A program made the translations under genes and the position numbers. The notes below the pieces were generated by a model. The model was not told where the DNA came from. It made no database searches and saw only the letters and a program-made list of their open reading frames with translations. A stretch of 64,000 nucleotides of DNA from Thiomicrorhabdus sp. Kp2 (lineage in GTDB: Bacteria > Pseudomonadota > Gammaproteobacteria > Thiomicrospirales > Thiomicrospiraceae). Positions 54,522 to 62,847 of this stretch are shown piece after piece. The first letter of the stretch is position 1; each line of letters opens with the position of its first letter. The stretch spans positions 2,108,001-2,172,000 of the forward strand of contig NZ_ARWI01000001.1 of the NCBI RefSeq assembly GCF_000478585.1. Direction: 5' to 3'.

Positions 54522-55550
54522 TTGATTTTAGCCAGTGCGTTTTTAAATCAGCTTAATAGTGGTAACTTTGATATTAAGCCTATTTATTTACTGTATGGTG
54601 AAGAACCACTGTTTTTGCGCGATAGTTTAGATGGCCTAAAAAAGCAGCTGTTATCGCAAGGCTATATGGCTAGTGAAACCTATGATGTAGATGCTAATTT
54701 TGATTGGCAAAGCCTACAAATGGACACGCAAGCGGGTTCATTGTTTGCTGAATCACGCATGATTTTGATTAATATGCCAAAAGGTTCGCCAGGCCGTGAG
54801 GGGGGTAAGTTCTTTCAGGACTGGTGTCAGTATGTGCAAGCTTTACCCCCAGAGATTGTATTGGTGGTCTTATGTGAAAAGTTAGATAGCCGTCAAATCA
54901 AAGGCAAATGGGTAACCTCAATAGAATCAGCAGGCCTGGTCGTTCAAGCCAAACCTGTACCTGCCAATGCGTTACCTGGTTGGTGTCAGAATCAAGCTCA
55001 ACTACACGGGTTAACTTTGGAGCGTGAAGCGGCTAATTTATTAGCCGATAGAGTTGAAGGGAATTTGTTGGCGGCAGACCAAGAAATCACTAAGCTCTCT
55101 TTAAGTTTGCCTGCAAACTCCACCATTACCGCAGAGCATATTTTAGAGCATGTGGTTGATCAGGCACACTATCAGCTCTTTGCGCTAGCCACCGCGATGT
55201 TAAATGGCAAGGTAGCTTATAGTGTGCAAATGCTTGCTAGGCTGCAGCAAGAAGGCGTTGAAGCGCCAGTGATTCTTTGGCTGTTATCTAAAGAGATTAG
55301 ACAGTTAATTGAGTTGGCGCAATTGACTCAGCAAGTTTCGCTCAATCAAGCATTTAATCAATGCCGTATTTGGCAATCAAGGCAGGGCGAGTATTCCCAG
55401 GCGATGCAGCGTCACGGCTTACAAGAGTGGCAAAACCTTTTAAAGCAGGCATTGCAAATAGATAGGATGATAAAAGGCATACAGCCCACATTAAACGACA
55501 GAGAAGTGTGGTTTGGTTTATCGGATTTAGTGGCAAAGATTGCTCGCTAG
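54522..55550 (+). CDS. holA: DNA polymerase III delta subunit
   Basis: A 342-residue protein like E. coli HolA (343): PIYLLYGEEPLFLRDSLDGL at the start, EIVLVVLCEKLDSRQIKGKW in the middle and a helical C-terminal domain. It opens the beta clamp within the clamp loader. Start TTG at 54522. A CAGGCCTGGT at 54931 encodes AGLV. It is followed by proA after 48 bases. Confidence 0.95.
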   Translation: MILASAFLNQLNSGNFDIKPIYLLYGEEPLFLRDSLDGLKKQLLSQGYMASETYDVDANFDWQSLQMDTQAGSLFAESRMILINMPKGSPGREGGKFFQDWCQYVQALPPEIVLVVLCEKLDSRQIKGKWVTSIESAGLVVQAKPVPANALPGWCQNQAQLHGLTLEREAANLLADRVEGNLLAADQEITKLSLSLPANSTITAEHILEHVVDQAHYQLFALATAMLNGKVAYSVQMLARLQQEGVEAPVILWLLSKEIRQLIELAQLTQQVSLNQAFNQCRIWQSRQGEYSQAMQRHGLQEWQNLLKQALQIDRMIKGIQPTLNDREVWFGLSDLVAKIAR

Positions 55551-55598
55551 GTTTGAAAATAAGTTAGCCACGAAACAAAGAAAAAGAGAGTTTGTTGA

Positions 55599-56852
55599 AT
55601 GAATGTAAAAGAGTATATGACACAGTTAGGTCAGCAAGCGCGTAAAGCGTCACGTGCTTTAGTGCGAGCTTCTACCAAACAAAAGAATGCGGCGTTAATT
55701 GCGATGGCGGAAGCCATAGAAAATTCAGCGGAAACTCTAAAAGCGGAAAATGCCAAAGATTTAGAAAATGGTAAAGCCAATGGTTTGGATGCGGCGATGC
55801 TGGATCGTCTGGCGATTACTGACGCAGGAATTGCGGGTATGGCAGAAGGATTACGCCAAATTGCCGCACTGCAAGACCCCATTGGTGAAATCAGTGATAT
55901 GAGTTACCGTCCATCAGGCATTCAAATTGGTAAAATGCGCGTGCCTTTAGGGGTGGTGGGAATCATCTATGAATCTCGTCCAAATGTCACCGTAGATGCC
56001 GCGGCGCTATGTTTAAAATCGGGCAATGCAGCGATTTTACGTGGCGGTTCAGAGGCGGCTTTTTCTAACCAGGCCTTGGCAAATTGTATTCAACAAGGTC
56101 TAGACAAAGCCGATTTACCACAGACGTCAGTGCAAGTGGTTGCCACAACTGACCGTGCGGCGGTGGGTGAATTAATTGCCATGCCAGAATTTGTGGATGT
56201 GATTATTCCCCGTGGTGGTAAAGGGTTGATTGAGCGCATTAGCCAAGGTGCTCGAGTCCCTGTTATTAAACATTTAGATGGGATTTGTCATGTTTATATA
56301 GACGATGATGCCGACCAAGAAAAAGCGATAAAAGTGGCTTACAATGCTAAAACACACCGTTATGGCGTATGTAATGCAATGGAAACCTTATTAGTTGCCG
56401 AGTCGCAAGCTCAAGCGGTTTTACCTGAGTTAGCTAAAATGTACGCTGAAAAAGGGGTTGAACTTCGTGGTTGTGCAAAAACCTGCGCCATAATTAACGC
56501 AAATGTTGCTACTGAAGAAGATTGGGCAACGGAGTATTTAGCGCCGATTTTATCGATTAAAGTGGTTGCCAATGTGGATGAAGCGATGGATCATATTGCC
56601 CAATTTAGCTCAGGACATACAGAGTCGATTATTACTGAAAACTTCACTACTTCTCGTCGCTTTTTGGCTGAGGTAGACTCAAGCTCGGTAATGGTGAATG
56701 CATCCACTCGTTTTGCGGATGGTTTTGAATATGGCTTGGGAGCCGAGATTGGTATTAGTACCGATAAATTTCACGCTCGTGGCCCCGTTGGATTAGAAGG
56801 GTTAACCTCACAAAAATACATTGTGCTGGGTGATGGAACTATTCGCGAATAA
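55599..56852 (+). CDS. proA: Glutamate-5-semialdehyde dehydrogenase
   Basis: A 417-residue aldehyde dehydrogenase-like enzyme of the usual ProA length. [20 protein letters not shown] and the catalytic Cys in [11 protein letters not shown] are diagnostic. It makes glutamate semialdehyde from glutamyl phosphate for proline. The TAATG junction overlaps nadD by one base, so the two genes are co-translated; proA-nadD is a known arrangement in other gammaproteobacteria. Confidence 0.97.
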   Translation: MNVKEYMTQLGQQARKASRALVRASTKQKNAALIAMAEAIENSAETLKAENAKDLENGKANGLDAAMLDRLAITDAGIAGMAEGLRQIAALQDPIGEISDMSYRPSGIQIGKMRVPLGVVGIIYESRPNVTVDAAALCLKSGNAAILRGGSEAAFSNQALANCIQQGLDKADLPQTSVQVVATTDRAAVGELIAMPEFVDVIIPRGGKGLIERISQGARVPVIKHLDGICHVYIDDDADQEKAIKVAYNAKTHRYGVCNAMETLLVAESQAQAVLPELAKMYAEKGVELRGCAKTCAIINANVATEEDWATEYLAPILSIKVVANVDEAMDHIAQFSSGHTESIITENFTTSRRFLAEVDSSSVMVNASTRFADGFEYGLGAEIGISTDKFHARGPVGLEGLTSQKYIVLGDGTIRE

Positions 56853-57499
56853 TGAAATTTATTGGTATAAATGGCGGAACCTTTGACCCCGTTCATTATG
56901 GACATTTACGCCCAGCTTTAGAAGTGATGCAATGCTTAGGTTTGGAGCAAGTCCGTTTTGTGCCATGCTACCGTCCTGTGCATAAAGACAAGCCAAGTGT
57001 ATCGGCTTTACAGCGAAGTGAGATGATTCGTTTGGCGATCCAAAAACAGCCCAATTTTGTTTTGGATACCATTGAAATGGAGCAAGGAGGTCCCTCTTAT
57101 ACTGCAGATACTTTAGCCATTTTGAAAAAAAAGTTTCAGGATGTCAGTCTAGTTTTAATGATGGGAACGGATGCCTTTGCTAAGTTTCATACCTGGCATA
57201 AATGGCAACAAATCATGCAATTAGCTAATATTGTGGTTATGCACAGGCCTGGTGAACCTGTACCGCAGAGTGGCGAGTCGGGAGAAATTTACAAACAAAA
57301 TCATGTATCGGCCTTTACCGCTGAAGCGGGGCAAATTATGGATGTAGATGTTACCCAGTTGGATATTAGTTCGACCTTGGTAAGAAACCACTTACTCGCA
57401 GGCTTATCGGCAGAATATCTGCTACCACCTTGTGTTATGGAATATATAAAAGAACACGGCCTTTATAAGCCGACTAATCAATTAGAGATAAAGAAATAA
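56852..57499 (+). CDS. nadD: Nicotinate-nucleotide adenylyltransferase
   Basis: A 215-residue nucleotidyltransferase with the family motif GGTFDPVHYGHLR and the late ISSTLVRNHLLAG (ISSTxxR). It forms NaAD in NAD synthesis. The palindrome variant at 57244 encodes RPGEP. It is followed by rsfS and rlmH, the usual trio. Confidence 0.96.
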   Translation: MKFIGINGGTFDPVHYGHLRPALEVMQCLGLEQVRFVPCYRPVHKDKPSVSALQRSEMIRLAIQKQPNFVLDTIEMEQGGPSYTADTLAILKKKFQDVSLVLMMGTDAFAKFHTWHKWQQIMQLANIVVMHRPGEPVPQSGESGEIYKQNHVSAFTAEAGQIMDVDVTQLDISSTLVRNHLLAGLSAEYLLPPCVMEYIKEHGLYKPTNQLEIKK

Positions 57500-57529
57500 T
57501 CGATTTCGATTAAGGAGCAAACCAGTTCA

Positions 57530-57889
57530 ATGAGTATGAATATGAAAGAAGTTGAAGAACTAATTGTAAAAACATTAGAAGATTCAAAAGCCAGAGACAT
57601 TCAAGTAATGGATATTAAAGGCATTAGTAGTTTTGCAGATTTAATGATTGTAGCAACAGGTACATCAACCACACACGTTAAAGCATTAGGTTCTCACGTA
57701 GAACAAGCTTTTAAAGAAGCTGGTGAACCACCTCTAGGTGTTGAAGCTGGCCCACAACCTGACTGGGTTTTGGTTGATCTTGGCAATGCCATTGTGCACG
57801 TAATGACAGAAGGCGCTCGTGCTCACTATGCATTAGAAAAACTATGGGACATTAAAGCCCAAACAGCGGCAGAACAAGCAGCCGAGTAG
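57530..57889 (+). CDS. rsfS: Ribosomal silencing factor RsfS
   Basis: A 119-residue protein of the Iojap/RsfS family: KDIxxxDI-type RDIQVMDIKGISSFADLM, VATGTSTTHVKAL and WVLVDLGNAIVHVM. It binds L14 and blocks subunit joining in starvation. ATG after AAGGAGCAAACCAG. Forms an operon with nadD and rlmH. Confidence 0.96.
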   Translation: MSMNMKEVEELIVKTLEDSKARDIQVMDIKGISSFADLMIVATGTSTTHVKALGSHVEQAFKEAGEPPLGVEAGPQPDWVLVDLGNAIVHVMTEGARAHYALEKLWDIKAQTAAEQAAE

Positions 57890-57908
57890 TTTTTTACTCG
57901 TTATCAAT

Positions 57909-58379
57909 ATGATTATTCATTTCATTACTGTTGGCCAAAAAATGCCAAAGTGGGTGCAAGAAGGCTATGCAGAATATGCAAAACGTCTACCAAAATCTTG
58001 CACCTTAAACTTGATTGAACTGCCCATGGCTCAACGTGGAAAAACGGGGTCAGCTGATAAATATAAAGCCGAAGAAGCCAAAAAAATATTGGCTGCCATT
58101 CCTAAAGGCGCCCAGTTAATTGTATTAGACGAGCACGGTCAGCAAGTGACCACTAAAGGCTTGGCTGATAAGTTAGAAGAGTGGCTTGGTAGTGGACAAG
58201 ATGTGGCTCTCATTGTTGGTGGGCCAGATGGCTTAGAAAAAAGCCTTATTCAACAAGCCAAATGGAAATGGGGCTTGTCAAAATTGACCATGCCACACCC
58301 AATGGTCAGGATTTTAGTGGCCGAGCAAATTTATCGTGCATACTCAGTAATAAACAACCACCCATACCACCGCGAATAA
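57909..58379 (+). CDS. rlmH: 23S rRNA pseudouridine-1915 N3-methyltransferase
   Basis: A 156-residue SPOUT methyltransferase, one residue longer than E. coli RlmH. ALIVGGPDGLEKSLIQQAKW and the C-terminal RILVAEQIYRAYSVINNHPY with YHRE end are diagnostic. It methylates the already made pseudouridine in helix 69. Follows rsfS after 19 bases. Confidence 0.97.
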   Translation: MIIHFITVGQKMPKWVQEGYAEYAKRLPKSCTLNLIELPMAQRGKTGSADKYKAEEAKKILAAIPKGAQLIVLDEHGQQVTTKGLADKLEEWLGSGQDVALIVGGPDGLEKSLIQQAKWKWGLSKLTMPHPMVRILVAEQIYRAYSVINNHPYHRE

Positions 58380-58397
58380 CCAAAACGGTCTTTTTGT

Positions 58398-58567
58398 CCA
58401 ATCTCTGCGTTAAGTTTTAACTCGTGTACTAATTGTACACTTCGTCAAAACTTGCCTTGACCTTGAACAAAAATCCTCGCTTTGGGCTTGTTTAGCTAAT
58501 CTCTGCGTTACTAGATTACTCGTGTACTAATTGTACACTTCGTAATCGAGTGCCTTGAACTTAAGCA
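58398..58567. repeat. Two hairpin elements after rlmH
   Basis: Two copies (about 58401-58463 and 58498-58560) share ATCTCTGCGTTA, a centre GTGTACTAATTGTACAC and GCCTTGA/GCCTTGAAC, while the arms between differ yet pair within each copy. A third fragment is near 58620. Same plan as elements after nrdA and rpsT. The 58380-58808 gap has no gene. Confidence 0.75.
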
Positions 58568-58641
58568 AAACGCTCATTTTTTATCTGATGTTGAACAAAA
58601 ATCCTTGCTTTGGACTTGTTTAGCTAATCTCTACGCAAAAA

Positions 58642-58667
58642 GGGACGGAACCCAAAGGTACCGTCCC
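58642..58667. terminator. Hairpin of the GGTACCGTCC type
   Basis: GGGACGGAACC pairs with GGTACCGTCCC (one mismatch) around a four-base loop. Nearly the same hairpin lies at 32393-32416. No T-run follows, so it may be a repeat rather than a terminator. Confidence 0.5.
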
Positions 58668-58808
58668 TATCCCCCCAACCCAATTAGTCCCATATTTAAA
58701 AGACATTATGTTTTTTTATGAAGCTTGAGTAGGCTGTGTTATTCTTAATATTTATTAGGCAAACTTAGGTTTATGGTTCTTGTAACCGTTGTTTCTAGGA
58801 GGTTTACA

Positions 58809-60443
58809 GTGTTTGAGAGTGCATTTGTAGAGTTAAGCATGTTGCTGGCCATTTCAGCGTTATTTGGCGTGGCTGCCGTTCAGCTCAAACAACCTTTGAT
58901 TGTGGCTTTTATTGCCGTGGGTATTTTAGTTGGCCCCTCTGTTCTAGGGCTGGTCTCTTTGACCTCAGAAATTGACTTACTTGCTCACCTTGGTATCGCT
59001 ATCCTGCTTTTTGTTGTTGGTTTAAAGCTTGATTTGCATATTATTAGAACCATGGGAACTGTGGCGCTTTTCACTGGTTTGGGTCAAGTTGTTTTCACTT
59101 CTGTGGTTGGCTATTTTATCGCTATAGCGTTGGGCATGACATCGATTAGTGCCTTGTATGTTGCGGTTGCTTTGACTTTTTCAAGTACGATTATTATTGT
59201 TAAATTACTCTCCGATAAGCGTGAACTGGATGCTCTGCATGGTCGAATAGCCATTGGGTTTTTGATTGTTCAAGATATCGTGGTCATTATCGCGATGATT
59301 GTTCTAACCGCGATTGGAACTGCCAATGTTGAAACCAGTATCGGAACAGAAACGTTAGTTGTTCTGCTAAAAGGAGCGCTGATGTTGGCTGTGGTTGCTC
59401 TGTTGATGCGTTATGTAATACCGAAGATGCTAGGACGGTTAGCACATTCTGCAGAGTTATTGGTACTGTTTGCTATTGCTTGGGCAGTGCTCGGAGCTTC
59501 AACGGGCAAAATGCTTGGTTTTAGTCAGGAAGTTGGGGCTTTTTTAGCAGGTATCTCTCTCGCTTCTACACATTATCGTGAATTGATTGGCGCTAGGCTG
59601 GTCAGTTTGCGAGATTTTCTTTTACTGTTCTTTTTTATTAGCTTAGGCGCTAGCTTAGATTTGAGTTCATTAACAGACCAGTTGTTTGCAGCCGTTTTGT
59701 TCTCGGTGTTTGTTTTAATTGGAAATCCATTGATCGTTATGATTATTATGGGTTATATGGGGTTTAGAAAGAGAACAGGTTTTCTAGCAGGTTTAACGGT
59801 GGCCCAGATATCTGAGTTTTCTTTAATATTAGCCGCTTTAGGTTTTAGTTTAGGCCACCTAGATAAGGAAACTGTTGGGTTAATCACTTTAGTTGGCTTA
59901 ATTACTATTTCTGTCTCTACTTATATGATTTTATATTCGCACCCTATTTATGAGCGGTTAGCACCTTATTTATCGGTTTTTGAACGCCAAGTTCCTTATA
60001 GAGAGGCTGAACTTGATTGTGAAGATAAATCAACAACCACTGATGTTATTCAGTTTGGTCTAGGGCGTTTTGGTTCGGTGATAGCCAACAGCCTTAAAGA
60101 TAAGAACTACAAGGTACTCGGTATTGATTTTAATCCAGAGTTTGTGGAGAGCGTAGCAAAAGACCAACTCAACACTCGTTATGGTGATGCAGAAGATCCT
60201 GAGTTTATAACGCAATTACCATTGAAAGAAGCTAAATGGGTGGTGTCGACGATTCGGGATAAACACACTAATTTAGTTTTATTAAAAACACTGCATCAAG
60301 AAGGGTTTACTGGAAAAGTTGCCGTCGCTGCCGTTGATAAGGCAGAGGCCAGTTTTTATAAAAATCAAGGTGTTGATTTAGTGCTTATTCCTTATGAAGA
60401 TGCGGCTAATGAGGCGGCCTATAAAATTGCTAATTATGAATGA
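58809..60443 (+). CDS. CPA2-type cation/proton antiporter with TrkA-N (KefB/YbaL-like)
   Basis: A 544-residue protein from the GTG at 58809, chosen because a perfect AGGAGG lies six bases upstream. About twelve helices (10-385) form a Na/H-exchanger fold, with the QDIVVI segment of the CPA2 family; a cytoplasmic RCK/TrkA-N domain (about 420-540, FGLGRFGSVIANSLKDKNYK) binds NAD(H)-like ligands. It probably exchanges K or Na for protons, as in KefB/YbaL. The next gene is a Usp-type protein, perhaps a stress partner. Confidence 0.93.
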   Translation: MFESAFVELSMLLAISALFGVAAVQLKQPLIVAFIAVGILVGPSVLGLVSLTSEIDLLAHLGIAILLFVVGLKLDLHIIRTMGTVALFTGLGQVVFTSVVGYFIAIALGMTSISALYVAVALTFSSTIIIVKLLSDKRELDALHGRIAIGFLIVQDIVVIIAMIVLTAIGTANVETSIGTETLVVLLKGALMLAVVALLMRYVIPKMLGRLAHSAELLVLFAIAWAVLGASTGKMLGFSQEVGAFLAGISLASTHYRELIGARLVSLRDFLLLFFFISLGASLDLSSLTDQLFAAVLFSVFVLIGNPLIVMIIMGYMGFRKRTGFLAGLTVAQISEFSLILAALGFSLGHLDKETVGLITLVGLITISVSTYMILYSHPIYERLAPYLSVFERQVPYREAELDCEDKSTTTDVIQFGLGRFGSVIANSLKDKNYKVLGIDFNPEFVESVAKDQLNTRYGDAEDPEFITQLPLKEAKWVVSTIRDKHTNLVLLKTLHQEGFTGKVAVAAVDKAEASFYKNQGVDLVLIPYEDAANEAAYKIANYE

Positions 60444-60481
60444 ATTAAAAGCGTGATTTAAGGGTTTAATATTCTGTGTTG

Positions 60482-61435
60482 ATGGAGAAAAAGATTGTGG
60501 TTAATAGATGTTGGTTATTGGTTTCATCAAACCCTGAAAGGGAGCAGGCCTTATTTGATTGGGCGGTAGAGAGTTGTCTTGAACAGAACATTGATTTAAA
60601 TGTTATTGTTGTGTTGCCTAAAATCGCTCATCATATTTTTGAGTGGCTCGAAGAGCATCAGCATCAAGACATAATGCAAAAACAAATTGATTTTGAGTTA
60701 AGTAGGCGTAAACAGTGGGTCGATACAGCTAAGCAAAAAGAGGTCAGATTAACAATTGAGGTTCGCTTTGGAAAACTCTATTACGAGACAATACAGCAGG
60801 CTAATGAAAAAAAGGCTGAATTATTAATTAAGCAATCAGATGATTTAGAAGACAGGAAAAACTTCCTCTTTCAAAGTGATGATTGGCATTTATTAAGAAA
60901 ATCCCCTGTTCCATTATTGCTTTACAGAGCTCAAACGGCACTACCTTTTAAGAGTGTTATGGCAAGTCTGGATGTCGATATCGAAATTCAACCCTATCAG
61001 CCGTCAGTGTTTAATCAAAGTTTACTTGTTTGGGCCGATCGTTTTAAGGGTTCAAATTCTGTTAAGGTTGTACACGCCTGGCAGTCAGAAGTAGAAAACC
61101 TCGTTAAGCATTGGGATGCCGACTTAAATGAAAATGAATTAATAGAATTGAATGAACAGCTCTATTTTCAGCATAAAGAGGCATTAGACCTAGAGTTAAA
61201 AGCACATTCACCAGTGGGTGATAAAACAACTGTATTTTGGTGTAAAGGAGAACCTGCCGATTCTATATTTAACGCAACCTTAGAGCAAAAGGTTGATTTA
61301 CTTGTGTTAGGTACGCTTGGTAGAAGTGGGGTGCCAGGGATGTTAATAGGGAATACTGCTGAAGATTTATTGGAAAGAGTCAATTGCTCTGTGTTGGCGA
61401 TTAAACCAAATGCCTTTAAATCTCCAATAAGTTAA
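60482..61435 (+). CDS. Tandem universal stress protein (UspE-like)
   Basis: A 317-residue protein with two Usp domains. The N-terminal one (about 5-145) is diverged, while the C-terminal one (about 155-310) keeps LLVLGTLGRSGVPGMLIGNT and LERVNCSVLAIKP, the ATP-binding G-x2-G-x9-G pattern. UspE-like proteins help in stress and ion homeostasis. The start is uncertain (GTG 60476, TTG 60479, ATG 60482 or GTG 60497). It is 38 bases after the antiporter gene and probably in the same operon. Confidence 0.85.
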   Translation: MEKKIVVNRCWLLVSSNPEREQALFDWAVESCLEQNIDLNVIVVLPKIAHHIFEWLEEHQHQDIMQKQIDFELSRRKQWVDTAKQKEVRLTIEVRFGKLYYETIQQANEKKAELLIKQSDDLEDRKNFLFQSDDWHLLRKSPVPLLLYRAQTALPFKSVMASLDVDIEIQPYQPSVFNQSLLVWADRFKGSNSVKVVHAWQSEVENLVKHWDADLNENELIELNEQLYFQHKEALDLELKAHSPVGDKTTVFWCKGEPADSIFNATLEQKVDLLVLGTLGRSGVPGMLIGNTAEDLLERVNCSVLAIKPNAFKSPIS

Positions 61436-61595
61436 GGTTAAATGTTGACCAACTCTATGTAAATGTGGATAATCTCTCCTCTTATTACATCGTAGTCATT
61501 GTTTCTGTGTACGCATAGGGCAATGTTGTGTTAAATGTTAATGATAGGTCTACGGATCGTTAACACGTAAAAACAATATTTCGGGAGAAATAAAA

Positions 61596-61859
61596 ATGGC
61601 TAATTCAGCACAAGCAGCAAAACGCGCACGTCAAGCAGAAGCAAGTCGTATCAGAAACGTTGCACAACGTTCAGATATGCGTACAGCAGTTAAAAAAGTT
61701 CTAGCAGCAATCGAGGCTGGTGATAAAGAAGCAGCAAACGTTGCTTTCCGTTCTGCACAATCTAAATTAGATGGTATGGCTCGCAAAGGTATTATCGCTA
61801 AGAACAAAGCAGCGCGTTCAAAAAGCAGAATCAACGCACGTATCAAAGCGATGGCTTAA
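61596..61859 (+). CDS. rpsT: 30S ribosomal protein S20
   Basis: An 87-residue basic protein with the S20 signature: ANSAQAAKRARQAEASRIRN and the C-terminal KGIIAKNKAARSKSRINARI. It binds 16S rRNA early. Start after CGGGAGAAATAAAA. It is followed by a long hairpin element and a terminator. Confidence 0.98.
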   Translation: MANSAQAAKRARQAEASRIRNVAQRSDMRTAVKKVLAAIEAGDKEAANVAFRSAQSKLDGMARKGIIAKNKAARSKSRINARIKAMA

Positions 61860-61981
61860 TTTATAGCCATTTACGTCCCTAAGACACGCGTCTCCTGCGT
61901 TAGAAAAATGGACGTTTACACTTGTAAACTTACATTTTTCACCTTGAATACACGCACCTTAGAAACGTAAATAAACTATAA
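61859..61981. repeat. Long hairpin element after rpsT
   Basis: About 120 bases that fold back on themselves: TTATAGCCATTTACGT/ACGTAAATAAACTATAA at the ends, ATTTTTC arms, and a centre GTTTACACTTGTAAAC. Plan as in the elements after nrdA and rlmH. May protect the rpsT mRNA 3' end. Confidence 0.7.
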
Positions 61982-61992
61982 ATTTTAGTATT

Positions 61993-62018
61993 AAAAACCG
62001 GGTTTAGCCCGGTTTTTT
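61993..62018 (+). terminator. Rho-independent terminator of rpsT
   Basis: AAAAACCGGG pairs with CCCGGTTTTT around TTTAG, followed by T-rich sequence. Confidence 0.9.
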
Positions 62019-62056
62019 ATTGTCTGGAATAAATGGATTTTTGAGGGGGGGTGAGT

Positions 62057-62344
62057 ATGAAAATTTTACGTTTTATGGCGCTATTAGAGGGAACCTCTTT
62101 GCTGTTGCTATTGTTTGTAGCAATGCCGTTGAAGTATAGCTACGGTATGCCAGAGGTGGTGAGTTGGGTAGGCCGTGCACATGGTGGGCTGTTTATCGCC
62201 TTTAATATTGTGCTTTTTTACCATGTTTTTAAAGGGCATCTTTCTGAGGTCAAAGGCTTTTTAGGATTTTTAGCATCACTACTGCCGTTTGGTACTTTTT
62301 ATTACAAAGCAAAAGTACTTAATAAGTCATTTAGGAGTGAATAA
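62057..62344 (+). CDS. DUF3817 small membrane protein
   Basis: A 95-residue integral membrane protein from the ATG at 62057 (GAGGGGGG upstream; a GTG at 62051 is possible). The RFMALLEGTSLLLLLFVAMP start, the VGRAHGGLFIAF motif and the LGFLASLLPFGTFYY end match DUF3817 (YdzA-like). Function unknown. Convergent with the next gene. Confidence 0.9.
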   Translation: MKILRFMALLEGTSLLLLLFVAMPLKYSYGMPEVVSWVGRAHGGLFIAFNIVLFYHVFKGHLSEVKGFLGFLASLLPFGTFYYKAKVLNKSFRSE

Positions 62345-62347
62345 TCA

Positions 62348-62359
62348 ACCAGGCCTGGT
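62348..62359. repeat. ACCAGGCCTGGT palindrome, exact copy (intergenic, convergent)
   Basis: Exact 12-mer three bases after the DUF3817 stop and 24 before the end of the convergent Spy-like gene. Confidence 0.95.
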
Positions 62360-62383
62360 AGGTTTATATTTGCTAAGTTTGCC

Positions 62384-62815
62384 TCAGTTGCTTTGAAATT
62401 CTAGAGTTGAAACCACTTCTTGAAACTTTTCTGTTCCCAGCACTTTTTTAAGATTAAAAGCGCACTCAACCGTTAATGTTAGACGTTTTCTATCGAGTTC
62501 TGCAAGCTCTTTAACAATGCTTAACGCGCGGCTACGATCTTGGTTGTGTGTGTCTAGCAGTATCTCTTTAAGCTCCGTTTTAAGATTGTGGTATTCAGCA
62601 TTAATAAAGTCGATTTTAGGGGTGCTTGAACGAGAAATTTCTCTTATTTGGTTGAGTTGCTGTTTGCTTAGTCCTAGTACGTCTAAATTCTCTATTACGA
62701 TTGGCATTAAAGTCACTACTGGACTAGATGGCTTAAAGTCATCTGCCGCTTGTGAACTGAGTGTTAGGCTAAGTAGCAAGCTTGTAAATGCTGTTTTGAA
62801 TAAGGGTTTTATCAT
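62384..62815 (-). CDS. Spy/CpxP-like periplasmic protein
   Basis: A 143-residue exported protein: signal peptide FKTAFTSLLLSLTLSSQAAD, then a helical domain with LGLSKQQLNQIREISRSSTP, the LTxxQ-like motif of the Spy/CpxP family, and Lys/Glu-rich helices. The exact repeats are imperfect (one LSKQQ), so the assignment is moderate. Such proteins act as chaperones or metal-stress sensors in the periplasm. No cpx genes are nearby. Confidence 0.7.
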   Translation of the reverse strand: MIKPLFKTAFTSLLLSLTLSSQAADDFKPSSPVVTLMPIVIENLDVLGLSKQQLNQIREISRSSTPKIDFINAEYHNLKTELKEILLDTHNQDRSRALSIVKELAELDRKRLTLTVECAFNLKKVLGTEKFQEVVSTLEFQSN

Positions 62816-62847
62816 TTTATCTCGGCTCTTTTTATAATAATGGTACG